DNA from: Streptomyces sp. NBC_00273
Lineage (GTDB): Bacteria > Actinomycetota > Actinomycetes > Streptomycetales > Streptomycetaceae
NCBI RefSeq assembly: GCF_036178145.1
Contig: NZ_CP108067.1
Coordinates: 8,819,001-8,883,000 of the forward strand
Reading direction: 5' to 3'
Length of the DNA: 64,000 nt
The translations under genes and the position numbers were made by a program. The notes beneath the pieces are model-generated. The model worked only from the letters and a program-made list of their open reading frames with translations, ran no database searches and was not told the origin of the DNA. Shown here piece after piece: positions 54,434-62,788 of the stretch (positions are counted from its first letter, which is position 1; each line of letters starts with the position of its first letter).

Positions 54434-55317
54434 CAGAAACCGTGATCGAGGCGGAGGGCCTCGGGCTGCGCCACGGACGACGGGGAGGCTGGGCGCTGCG
54501 CGACTGCTCCTTCCGCCTCCCCGCAGGCCGGGTGTGCGCGCTCGTCGGGCCCAACGGCGCCGGGAAATCCTCCCTGTTAGGCCTCGTCGCGGGCCTCGCG
54601 CTCCCCACGGAGGGCACCGTGCGCACCGTGCCGCGCGAGACGCTCGCGTACGTCGGGCAGAACAAGCCCCTCTACCCGCAGTTCACCGTCGGCGAGACCC
54701 TGCGGATGGGACGCGAGCTCAACCCGGGGCGCTGGGACGCGGCGGCGGCGGAGCGGATCGTCGGGGCCGGGGGGCTCGACCCGCGTACCAAGGTCCGTAC
54801 CCTCTCCGGCGGGCAGCGCACCCGCGTCGCCCTGGCCCTGGCCCTCGGCAAGCGCCCCGACCTGCTGCTCCTCGACGAGCCGATGGCCGACCTCGACCCG
54901 CTCGCCCGGCGCGAGCTCATGGGCACCCTGATGGCCGATGCCGCCGACAACGGCACCTCCCTGGTGATGTCCTCGCACATCCTGACCGAGCTGGAGGGTG
55001 CCTGCGACCACCTCCTGCTCGTCGACCGCGGCCGGATCCGCCTGAGCGGCTCCATCGACGTGGTGGGCGAGGCCCACCGGCTGCTCACCGGCCCCGCCAC
55101 CGCCTCCGCCCGACTCGCCGCCCACACCGTCGTCGAGTCCCGTACGACCGGTCGCCGGCTCACCGCCCTCGTGCGGTTGCGGGGGCCCGTCGACGACGGG
55201 GTCTGGCAGACGGAACGCCCGACCCTGGAGGAGATCCTGCTCGGCCATCTGCGTTCCCCCGATGCCCCGTCCTTCACCACCGAGGACTCCCTCACCACGA
55301 CGGGGGTGCGGGCATGA
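54430..55317 (+). CDS. ABC transporter ATP-binding protein
   Basis: 295 residues. Walker A GPNGAGKSS, Q-loop YVGQNKPLYPQFTVGE, signature LSGGQRTRVALAL, Walker B LLLLDEPMADLD and the H-loop SSHIL are all in place. It powers a two-gene ABC exporter with the membrane protein that follows; the overlap ATGA with both neighbours makes a three-gene operon with the GntR regulator, as in YtrA systems that sense cell-envelope stress or antibiotics. Confidence 0.94.
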   Translation: MTETVIEAEGLGLRHGRRGGWALRDCSFRLPAGRVCALVGPNGAGKSSLLGLVAGLALPTEGTVRTVPRETLAYVGQNKPLYPQFTVGETLRMGRELNPGRWDAAAAERIVGAGGLDPRTKVRTLSGGQRTRVALALALGKRPDLLLLDEPMADLDPLARRELMGTLMADAADNGTSLVMSSHILTELEGACDHLLLVDRGRIRLSGSIDVVGEAHRLLTGPATASARLAAHTVVESRTTGRRLTALVRLRGPVDDGVWQTERPTLEEILLGHLRSPDAPSFTTEDSLTTTGVRA

Positions 55318-56246
55318 GCGGCACGATGCTGAAGGGCCCGTACTGGGTCGCCGCCCGCCAGCACCGGCGCGCGCTCTGGGCGGTGCCCACCGTCGTGGCC
55401 GTCGCCCTCGTCGCCGTGGTCGCCCTGCGCTGCTGGGCCGAGGGCCCGAACTCCGACCAGGCGGGCGAACCGTGGCCGAACAACGGCTACGAGCTGCTGC
55501 GCCTCCTCATGGGGCACGCGGGTGCGGGCCTGTTCTTCCTGCCCTTGCTGGTGGGGGCCTTCGTGGCCGGCCCGATGACGGCCCGCGAGCTGGAGAGCGG
55601 CACCTGGCGGCTCGCCCTCACCCAGTCGACCACCCCGAGGGCCTGGCTCGGCTCGAAGGTCCTGGTGGCGGCCGTCGTGTCGGTGCTCGGCTCGGTCGCC
55701 CTCACCGGGGTCTACCGTCTCGGCTGGGCGCGGGTGGCCGGCACCCACCAGCTCCACTGGGCGGACCGCGGGACGTACGAGGCCTCCGGCCCGGTGCTCG
55801 CCGCCTACTGCCTGCTCGGCGTGGCCCTCGGCGTGCTGGTCGGCCAGCTGGTCCGGCGGACGCTGGTGGCCGTGGCGCTCACCGGGATGCTCACCGGCCT
55901 GGTGCTGCTGGTCCTCGGTGCGCTGCGATGGTCGCTCCTCCCCGTGCAGTCCGGCACGGGGCCGCTGGAGGGGAACCCGTTGCAGCTCGTGCCGGCCTCC
56001 GCCCTGATCATGGACACCGGGCTGCTCACCTCCACGGGTGAGCGCCTGCCCGAGTACGCCTGCTTCGAGCGGACCCACGGTCAGGGCGTCTGCCCGCCGG
56101 ACCTGGACGTCATCGGCTGGTACGCGGAGTTCCACCCGGTCTCGCACTACTGGCTGACGCAGCTCATCGAGAGCTCGCTGGTCCTGGCCCTGGCCGGCGT
56201 CGCCCTGTTCGCCGCCTTCCGGCTGGTGGGCGCCCGGCGCGCCTGA
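55314..56246 (+). CDS. ABC transporter permease
   Basis: 310 residues with six membrane segments. GPMTARELESGTWRLALTQST followed by PRAWLGSKVLVA is the ABC-2-like motif of single-permease exporters. A long outside loop between segments 5 and 6 has two cysteines (YACFERTHGQGVCPP). ATGA overlap with the ATPase. Substrate unknown; the GntR partner suggests response to envelope-active compounds. Confidence 0.9.
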   Translation: MSGTMLKGPYWVAARQHRRALWAVPTVVAVALVAVVALRCWAEGPNSDQAGEPWPNNGYELLRLLMGHAGAGLFFLPLLVGAFVAGPMTARELESGTWRLALTQSTTPRAWLGSKVLVAAVVSVLGSVALTGVYRLGWARVAGTHQLHWADRGTYEASGPVLAAYCLLGVALGVLVGQLVRRTLVAVALTGMLTGLVLLVLGALRWSLLPVQSGTGPLEGNPLQLVPASALIMDTGLLTSTGERLPEYACFERTHGQGVCPPDLDVIGWYAEFHPVSHYWLTQLIESSLVLALAGVALFAAFRLVGARRA

Positions 56247-56333
56247 GTCCGCGACGGGCCGGGGCGGTGTGCGGTGTACGGCAGATGGCGGACGGCGCTT
56301 GTGGAGCCGTCCTGCGGTCAGCACGCTTGATCC

Positions 56334-57686
56334 ATGACCACACCCGTCCCCGGTCCGGTGCGGCCTCCTGCGACGGTCCGGCCGGACGACGCGCGCCGGG
56401 CGCTGGTGGCGGGATCCGTCGGCAACTTCATCGAGTGGTACGAGTTCGGGATCTACGGTTACTTCGCCACCGTCATCGCGGCGCAGTTCTTCACCCCGGA
56501 GGGCGGCAGCGAGGTGGAGGGGCTCGTCAAGGCGTACGCGTCGTTCGCCCTGGCGTTCTTCTTCCGGCCGGTCGGGGCCGCGGTGTTCGGGCGGTTCGGC
56601 GACCGGGTGGGCCGCCGGCCCGCGCTCGTCGTGGTCGTCTCCCTGATGACCGGTGCCACGGCAATGATCGGTCTGTTGCCGACGTACGCCTCGATCGGCG
56701 CGGCCGCGCCGTGGATCCTGACGCTGCTGCGGATCCTGCAAGGGCTGTCGGCCGGAGGGGAGTTCGGCGGGGCGGTCTCGGTCATGACGGAATGCGCACC
56801 ACCGGGCCGCCGGGGCCGGTACGGGGCCTGGCAGTCGTTCACGGTCGCGCTCGGCCTGCTGGCGGGCGCCGCCGTGGCGGTGCTCCTGGCGAGCGTACTG
56901 ACCGCGTCGCAGCTGCACGGGTGGGGCTGGCGGGTGCCGTTCCTGCTGACCCTGCCGCTGGGGCTCGTCGCGCTGCGGTTGCGGTTGCGGCTGCCCCCGG
57001 ACGAGCCGCCCTCGGCGCGACCGCCCGCCCTCGTGCCGGGCGGCCGCGCCGAGGGCGGTGCCGGGCCCGAAGGCGGTCCGCGGCCGCGTCCCGGGGAGAC
57101 GGCCCGGGCCGTGGTGCTGGGCATCGGGCGGATGATGGGCTGGTCGGCGGCCGGCTACACCTTCCTGGTGGTCATGCCCTCCTACTTGCAGAGCACGCTC
57201 GGTACCACCTTCCAGCGGGCACTGCTCGGCACCGTCCTGGCGAACCTGGGGTTCGCCGCGTCGATCCTGCCCGCCGGCGGGCTGAGCGACCGGATCGGGC
57301 GGCGGACGGTGATGGTGGCGGGGGCCCTGCTGGTGACCGTGCTCGCGCTCCCTCTCCTGCACCTGGTGCAGGACCCGGGCGCGCCCGGGTACGCGAAGGG
57401 AGCGGCGCTGTTCGCCGCGGGCACCGGCGTCGGCCTGATGGCGGGGCCGGGGCCCGCGATGCTGGCCGAGATGTTCCCGGCCAGGGTGCGCTGCACCGGG
57501 CTCGGACTGGCGTACGCGCTGTCCAACGCCGTGTTCTCGGGCTGTGCGGGACTGATCATCACCGAGGTGGTCGAGCAGACCGGGAACGTCGACGTCCCCG
57601 GGTACTACGCCGCGGCGACCTGCGCGGTCAGCGTCGCCGCGCTGCTGACGCTGCGCGGCGACGACCACGATCGGGCGCTGCGGTGA
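56334..57686 (+). CDS. MFS transporter (metabolite:H+ symporter-like)
   Basis: 450 residues, 12 membrane segments. GNFIEWYEFGIYGYFATVIA is the start typical of the MHS/KgtP-ProP group, with motif FGRFGDRVGRRPALVV. Group members import organic acids, osmolytes or other small molecules with protons. The GTG of the anhydro-MurNAc kinase gene overlaps its stop (GTGA), so the two are translationally coupled and the substrate may be a cell-wall sugar, but this is inference. Confidence 0.9.
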   Translation: MTTPVPGPVRPPATVRPDDARRALVAGSVGNFIEWYEFGIYGYFATVIAAQFFTPEGGSEVEGLVKAYASFALAFFFRPVGAAVFGRFGDRVGRRPALVVVVSLMTGATAMIGLLPTYASIGAAAPWILTLLRILQGLSAGGEFGGAVSVMTECAPPGRRGRYGAWQSFTVALGLLAGAAVAVLLASVLTASQLHGWGWRVPFLLTLPLGLVALRLRLRLPPDEPPSARPPALVPGGRAEGGAGPEGGPRPRPGETARAVVLGIGRMMGWSAAGYTFLVVMPSYLQSTLGTTFQRALLGTVLANLGFAASILPAGGLSDRIGRRTVMVAGALLVTVLALPLLHLVQDPGAPGYAKGAALFAAGTGVGLMAGPGPAMLAEMFPARVRCTGLGLAYALSNAVFSGCAGLIITEVVEQTGNVDVPGYYAAATCAVSVAALLTLRGDDHDRALR

Positions 57687-58978
57687 GCGCGCTGTGCGTG
57701 GTCGGGCTGATGTCCGGCACGTCGTACGACGCGATCGACGCGGCCGCCGCCGACCTCTCCCTCGACGGCGACACGCTGGTGCTCACGCCCCTGGGGACGA
57801 TCAGCACGGCCTACGACGACGATCTGCGGGCGGACCTGGCAGGGGCCCTGCCGCCCGCCCGGGCGGACCTGGCCACGGTGTGCCGGCTCGACACCCGCAT
57901 CGGACAGGCCTTCGCCGCGGCGGCGGTGCGGGCGGACGAGGAGCTGTGCGGCGGACGGGCCGACCTGGTGGCGTCGCACGGGCAGACGGTCTTCCACTGG
58001 GCCGAGGACGGCCGGGTGCACGGCACGCTCCAGATCGGCGAGGCGGCCTGGATCGCCGAGGCGACCGGCCGGCCCGTCGTCTCCGGCTTCCGCCCCCGTG
58101 ATGTGGCGGCCGGGGGGCAAGGTGCGCCGCTGGTCAGCATCGTCGACGTGATGTGGCTGCGGGGACGGCCCGGGGTGCCGGTCGCACTCAACCTGGGCGG
58201 GATCGGGAACGTGACGGTCCTACCGGGCGGGGCGCAGGGGATCGGGGGCGAACCGCTGGCCTTCGACACCGGCCCCGCCAACGCGCTGATCGACGCGGCG
58301 GTGCGCGCGCTGGCCGGGCACGACGCCTCGGGCCGGCCGTACGCGATGGACGCGGGAGGGTCGCTCGCCGCGCGGGGCGCGGTGCACCCGCCGCTGCTGC
58401 GCAGGCTGCTGGACGACCCGTACTACGCCCTACCCGCACCGAAGACGACGGGCAAGGAACACTTCCACCTGCCGTATCTGCGCTCGGCGCTGGACTCGTG
58501 CGGGCCGCTGCCCGCCGAGGACGTCGTCGCCACGCTGACCCGGCTCACGGCCCGGACCGTTGCCGACGCGATCAGACCCTTCGGAGCGACCGAGGTGATC
58601 GCGTCGGGCGGGGGAACGCGCAACCCGGTGCTCATGGACTGGCTGCGGGAGGAACTGGGCCCGGCCAGCGAGGTCGGCGCGGACGGCGCGGCTGGCGGGT
58701 GCGTGGTGCGGTCCTCGGACGAACTCGGCCTGCCTGCTGGGGCGAAGGAGGCGTACGCCTTCGCCGTTCTGGGCTGGCTCACCGCGCACGGTCTGCCGGG
58801 CACCGTCCCCGCGTGTACGGGCGCCCGGCACGCGAGCGTCCTCGGCTCGATCACGCCCGGCGGCCCGGGCCTGTGCCTGCCGCGGCCACCGGCCACGGCG
58901 CCGGTCCGCCTGGCCGTCGGCGGACGCACCGGCGAGGCCGGCTCTCGCCTTTCTATGTCCAATCTGCGTTGTTCCTAG
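57683..58978 (+). CDS. anmK: Anhydro-N-acetylmuramic acid kinase
   Basis: 431 residues. Motifs in order: VVGLMSGTSYDAIDAAAADL, ASHGQTVFHW, LNLGGIGNVTVLPGG, FDTGPANALIDAAV and IASGGGTRNPVLMDWL. The enzyme cleaves and phosphorylates 1,6-anhydroMurNAc to MurNAc-6-phosphate in peptidoglycan recycling. GTG overlaps the MFS stop. The C-terminal ~35 residues (after PGLCLPRPP) extend past the family core and overlap the operator at 58948, so this tail may be recent. Confidence 0.92.
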   Translation: MSALCVVGLMSGTSYDAIDAAAADLSLDGDTLVLTPLGTISTAYDDDLRADLAGALPPARADLATVCRLDTRIGQAFAAAAVRADEELCGGRADLVASHGQTVFHWAEDGRVHGTLQIGEAAWIAEATGRPVVSGFRPRDVAAGGQGAPLVSIVDVMWLRGRPGVPVALNLGGIGNVTVLPGGAQGIGGEPLAFDTGPANALIDAAVRALAGHDASGRPYAMDAGGSLAARGAVHPPLLRRLLDDPYYALPAPKTTGKEHFHLPYLRSALDSCGPLPAEDVVATLTRLTARTVADAIRPFGATEVIASGGGTRNPVLMDWLREELGPASEVGADGAAGGCVVRSSDELGLPAGAKEAYAFAVLGWLTAHGLPGTVPACTGARHASVLGSITPGGPGLCLPRPPATAPVRLAVGGRTGEAGSRLSMSNLRCS

Positions 58979-58980
58979 AA
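58948..58980 (+). promoter_or_regulatory. Operator element A, mirrored at 59681-59714
   Basis: CCTTTCTATGTCCAATC... ending CGTTGTTCCTAGAA, with TAGAAT (58976) as a -10, lies at the end of anmK and directly upstream of the regulator gene. The reverse complement of 59681-59714 matches it at about 28 of 33 positions. The likely binding site of the regulator encoded between them. Confidence 0.7.
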
Positions 58981-58987
58981 TGGTCGC

Positions 58988-59704
58988 GTGAAGGATATCG
59001 ATGCGATCGCGATGTTGCAGGACCCGGTGCGGCGCCGCCTGTACGAGTACGTGGCGGCACAGGGTCGGGAAGTCGGCCGCAACGAGGCCGCCGAGGCCGC
59101 CGGGGTGGCGCGCACGCTCGCCGCGCACCACCTGGAAAGGCTGACCGAGGCCGGACTGTTGGAGAGCGGCAGCCGCCGCCTGACGGGTCGCTCGGGTCCG
59201 GGGGCCGGCCGTCCGGCCAAGGTGTACACGCGGGCGCGGGCCGAGCGGTCGGTGTCGTTGCCCGCCCGCGACTACCTCACCGCCGCCGAGTTGCTCGCCG
59301 AAGCCGCAGAGCAGGCCGGTCTGGACGCGGTGCTGCGCGCGGCCGCGGGTCGCAGGGGCGAGGCCCTGCGGGGTTCGGCGGCACCTTGTGCCGGACTCGA
59401 AGAGGCCGTGGAGATGTTGGCCGACCGCGGCTACGAACCGTACGTGGAAGGCGGCGAGGGCACCGAGGGCGCCCAGGACACCGCAGGTGCTGGGGCGGTG
59501 ACCGGGGCGGGCCCGCGCGTCGTCCGCATGCGCAACTGCCCCTTCCACGCCGTCGCCGAACACTTCCCGCCGCTCGTCTGCGGCATGAACCTCGCCCTGC
59601 TGGAAGGGCTGTTCGGTACGGACGGTCCCGTCCGCCCCCGCATGGACGCCCGGCCCGGGGAGTGTTGCGTGGTGATCGAAAGTTCTAAAAACAACGGTGA
59701 TTGA
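58988..59704 (+). CDS. ArsR-type regulator with C-terminal cysteine cluster (possible Fe-S sensor)
   Basis: 238 residues. The N-terminal HTH is MLQDPVRRRLYEYVAAQG, then GVARTLAAHHLERLTEAGLLE. The C terminus holds RNCPFHAVAEHFPPLVCGMN (Cys184 and Cys198) and PGECCVVI (Cys226, Cys227), the spacing seen in SufR-like and related regulators that bind an Fe-S cluster. This points to control by redox or iron-sulfur status. Two mirror copies of one DNA element flank the gene, and the second forms the -35 of the DUF3291 gene behind it. Confidence 0.87.
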   Translation: MKDIDAIAMLQDPVRRRLYEYVAAQGREVGRNEAAEAAGVARTLAAHHLERLTEAGLLESGSRRLTGRSGPGAGRPAKVYTRARAERSVSLPARDYLTAAELLAEAAEQAGLDAVLRAAAGRRGEALRGSAAPCAGLEEAVEMLADRGYEPYVEGGEGTEGAQDTAGAGAVTGAGPRVVRMRNCPFHAVAEHFPPLVCGMNLALLEGLFGTDGPVRPRMDARPGECCVVIESSKNNGD

Positions 59705-59714
59705 CATAGAAAGG
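59681..59714 (-). promoter_or_regulatory. Operator element B, mirror image of 58948-58980
   Basis: On the plus strand it reads TTCTAAAAACAACGG...TTGACATAGAAAGG. It covers the end of the regulator gene, and its TTGACA (59701) with TGGGAT (59724) makes a promoter for the DUF3291 gene with an almost leaderless start. Confidence 0.7.
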
Positions 59715-59735
59715 TGGTCGTGCTGGGATGAGGCC

Positions 59736-60290
59736 ATGACCGCATCCGCGCACGCCTCCCACCTCGCCCAACTCAACGTCGCCACGCTCCTCCACCCCTT
59801 CGACGACCCGCGCATGGCGCCGTTCGTCGAGATGCTCGATCCGGTCAACGCCGCCGCCGACGGCGCGCCCGGCTTCGTGTGGCGCCTCGTCGAGGAGGGG
59901 GCGGCCGACGCCACCGGCCTGCGCCCGGCGGGGGAGGACGTCGTCGTCAACCTGTCGGTGTGGCAGACCCGGGAGGCCCTGTGGGACTTCTCCTACCGCA
60001 GCGGGCACCTTGAGGTGATGCGCCGGCGCCGCGAATGGTTCGAGCGGCACGTCCAGGCGCACCTGGTGCTCTGGTGGGTCCCCGCCGGGCACCGGCCGAC
60101 CGTGGCCGAGGCCCTGGAACGGCTGGCCGACCTGCGGGTGCACGGGCCGTCCCCGCGCGCGTTCACCTTCGCCGCCGCGTACACCGCCGCCGAGGCCGCC
60201 CAGCACGCCCAGGCCGTGCCTCCGGCGCAGCCCGAGCGGGCCGCCCGGACCGCGAGCCCGGCTCCGTCCGGGGACACCGCAGCCGTCTAG
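59736..60290 (+). CDS. DUF3291 family protein (monooxygenase-like fold)
   Basis: 184 residues. HLAQLNVATLLHPFDDPRMAPFVEMLDPVNAAAD in pieces, FVWRLVEEG, VVNLSVWQTREALWDFSYRSGH and LVLWWVPAGHRPTVAEALERL match DUF3291, an alpha/beta barrel domain related to heme-binding or quinone-forming monooxygenases. The tail is Ala/Pro-rich. Promoter TTGACA overlaps operator element B, so the cysteine-cluster regulator upstream probably controls it. Confidence 0.85.
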   Translation: MTASAHASHLAQLNVATLLHPFDDPRMAPFVEMLDPVNAAADGAPGFVWRLVEEGAADATGLRPAGEDVVVNLSVWQTREALWDFSYRSGHLEVMRRRREWFERHVQAHLVLWWVPAGHRPTVAEALERLADLRVHGPSPRAFTFAAAYTAAEAAQHAQAVPPAQPERAARTASPAPSGDTAAV

Positions 60291-60477
60291 GCCACCTGTT
60301 TCGGATCCTGTTTGCCGGGCGGAGCGGTGGCCGTGACCGGTTCCGCAGCGGGTGGGGCCAGGCGAGGTGGAGCACCTGGGCAGGAGAGGTCGCAGCTACG
60401 GGGTGCGCGAGATCGCCTCCTGCAGGGTCGATGCCGTGCACCACCTGCCGATGAGCGCACGTCCGCCTGCCGGGTTC

Positions 60478-60619
60478 CACTACGCCGCAGCCGGTTGTGG
60501 GCGCCCTTCCACGAGCCGAGGTGCTCGGGCAGGTCCATCCACGGCGTCCCGGTGCGGTACTTGAAGGCAATCGCGTCGATCACCTGGCGGTGCATCACGA
60601 CTCCGTGACGCGCAACCAA
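60478..60619 (-). pseudogene. IS5-type transposase fragment
   Basis: The start VVMHRQVIDAIAFKYRTGTP, WMDLPEHLGSWKGAHNRLRR is the N-terminal DUF4096 domain of IS5-family transposases. After ~47 residues the frame turns to noncoding sequence, and the DDE catalytic domain is missing. No terminal inverted repeats were seen, so this is a remnant, not a mobile element. The rest of 60291-60477 has no gene. Confidence 0.6.
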
Positions 60620-60622
60620 AGA

Positions 60623-62653
60623 TCACTTTGACGACAGACCCTCGTCGTCGTGGGCGGGCGCATCGTCCCGCACTGGTGTTGCCGTGCGCCCGACGAACCT
60701 CATGGCGACGCACGCCCCGAGGTACAGCAGGGCGGCGACCAGCAGCAACGCCTGATAGCCCGTCACCAGCGCCAGGTACTCCAGCGCGCCCCCGGTCAGT
60801 GCGCCCAACAGGTTCGCGCCGAACGCGGAGGTCGGGTCGGGGGCGAGCGCGAGGCGGTCCGAGAAGATGAGGTTGGCAAAGAAGATGGGGGCGAATGCCA
60901 GGGCGACGGCCGTGGCCAGCCGTGCGGCGAAGGGCAGCGAGAGCACGGCATCCGCCGGGGCGAGCCAGGCCACCGCGAGGGAGCCGAAGAGCAGGAGCTG
61001 CAGCAGTGGCTGTTTGACCCGCGGTAGGCGGCGCCGGACCTCGACCCCCGCGAGGACGGCGAGCAGGACGCCGATGAAGACGAGGGCGTTGACCAGCCAG
61101 GTCGTACCGAAGTAGAGCGCGAAGTTGATCACGTTCTTCGTTTCGAGCAGCATGAAGGCCGCACCCAGCAGGAACATGTCGGTGTAGCGGACCGTGTTCC
61201 GGAGGCGAACGCCGGCCAGGCGCACCGACGATACGGTCACCAGCAGGATCGCCCCCAGCACGCCCAGGTAGAGGGTGGGAATGTCCCGGCGGAACAGGTA
61301 CGGGAAGGGGTGGTCATCGCTCGCGGCCGCCGGGACCGCGCCACTGGGCTGCCAGGTCTGCTTGCAGGACTGGTCTGCGGGCGTCATGCCGGCCATCAAC
61401 ACGGCCGCGTTCGTGCCGAACGGCGTCATGCAGGGGGCATGGCCGTAGATGTCTTCGAGGGTGCCGGCGAAGCGGTCGATCAGCCAGCTCGTCCGGTAGT
61501 AGTTGTACATGATGAACGCGCCGTTCGGCGCGAGGTGATCGCGCGCGGCTTCGAACGCCTGCCGGGTGAACAGGTAGCTCTCCAGACGTAGATTGCTCGC
61601 GCCGGACACCAGCGTCAGCGAGTCCGGCAGCGCCAGGACGACGAGGTCGTACTTGGTGTGCGTCCGCTCCAGGAAGGCCCGCCCGTCGTTGATGTGGACG
61701 TGCACCCGCGGGTCGTCGTACGGCTTCGCAGGGTGCAGCTGGGCGCCGATCTGCTGCAGCCGCGGATCGATCTCGACCGCGTCCACGCGTTCCGCTCCGT
61801 TGGCCAGTGCCACCGCGACGTCGTTGCCGTTGCCGGCCCCGATGACGAGGACGCGCTTGTGCGGGTTGGCGGGGGTCTGGTCGTAGGCCTGCCGGTAGAG
61901 CGAGTTCTCCTGCAACAGCGTGGGAAGCGGCATGATGAGCTGGTGCGGGATGCCGTTGACGGAGATCGAGTCGTCAAAGAGCTGGATCTTGTAGTACGGC
62001 GACCAGGAGGTGCCGGCCGTCGTCGTCTCCGAGAACAGGGCGAAGACCATCGCCGTGAGAGGGATGCCGTACCGCAGGATGTTGCGCCGTCCGCCGAGGA
62101 TCAGCAGGGCCGCGGCGGCGAGTACGCCCCAAACGACCGACGGGGCACGCAGCCATGACAGCAGGGCGAACGACACCGAGCCGGTGAGACTGCCGAGCAG
62201 GTCGTAGCGGTAGGCGTCGAGCGGGGGCAGACGGCGGAAGAAGTCGGCGGTGATCTTGCCGATCACCATCATGATCACTGCGGTCAGCAGGAAGATGGCC
62301 GGCAGCGTCACCCACTCGGGGAAGCCGGTGGTGTTCACGGAGGTGAAGTAGATGATCTGGCTGCTGCTCTGACGCACCTGCACCGGATACTGGCGGACCA
62401 GGACCACGAGGAGCGCGAGCGGGACCGGTGCCCAGCGTTTGAGCCATTGCCCGCGGGCGGCGGGAATCAGGAACCCCAGGCCGACGCCGAGGAACGATCC
62501 CAGGAGGATGAAGTTCGAAAAGTAGCTGAGGTGGACGACGTTGGCGCCCGCCCATCTGATCAGCGCCAGCTCGACGAAGAGCATGGTGGCGCTGGCCAGC
62601 AGTAGCATCCAGCGTACCGAGTTGTCGGTTTGACTGGTTTTGGTCAGCTTCAT
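60623..62653 (-). CDS. Membrane spermidine-synthase-like protein
   Basis: 676 residues. About six membrane segments at the N terminus (LLLASATMLFVELALIRWAG...) precede a SAM-fold domain (residues ~270-430): RVLVIGAGNGNDVAVAL, AVEIDPRLQQIG, VHVHINDGRAFL and YDLVVLALPDS, as in spermidine synthase-like domains. Six or more segments follow. The layout matches large bacterial membrane proteins sometimes called spermine/spermidine synthase family, whose reaction is not known. No ribosome site is clear; a GTG at 62671 is also possible. Confidence 0.85.
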   Translation of the reverse strand: MKLTKTSQTDNSVRWMLLLASATMLFVELALIRWAGANVVHLSYFSNFILLGSFLGVGLGFLIPAARGQWLKRWAPVPLALLVVLVRQYPVQVRQSSSQIIYFTSVNTTGFPEWVTLPAIFLLTAVIMMVIGKITADFFRRLPPLDAYRYDLLGSLTGSVSFALLSWLRAPSVVWGVLAAAALLILGGRRNILRYGIPLTAMVFALFSETTTAGTSWSPYYKIQLFDDSISVNGIPHQLIMPLPTLLQENSLYRQAYDQTPANPHKRVLVIGAGNGNDVAVALANGAERVDAVEIDPRLQQIGAQLHPAKPYDDPRVHVHINDGRAFLERTHTKYDLVVLALPDSLTLVSGASNLRLESYLFTRQAFEAARDHLAPNGAFIMYNYYRTSWLIDRFAGTLEDIYGHAPCMTPFGTNAAVLMAGMTPADQSCKQTWQPSGAVPAAASDDHPFPYLFRRDIPTLYLGVLGAILLVTVSSVRLAGVRLRNTVRYTDMFLLGAAFMLLETKNVINFALYFGTTWLVNALVFIGVLLAVLAGVEVRRRLPRVKQPLLQLLLFGSLAVAWLAPADAVLSLPFAARLATAVALAFAPIFFANLIFSDRLALAPDPTSAFGANLLGALTGGALEYLALVTGYQALLLVAALLYLGACVAMRFVGRTATPVRDDAPAHDDEGLSSK

Positions 62654-62788
62654 GTGTGGTGAGACTGCCACTTCGGGCAGGGGGAGACGGGACGCCTTGC
62701 CGATCGGGCCCCGAGTCCGACGGGGCCCCTGCCGCTTCGGCCACGGTCAGGATGACGACGCCGCCGCTTCGGCGGAGCGGTCACGGAA

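Noticed and set aside
60287..60622. Possible intact insertion sequence
   Set aside because: Only the first ~47 residues of an IS5-type transposase are recognisable; no DDE domain, terminal repeats or target duplication were found.
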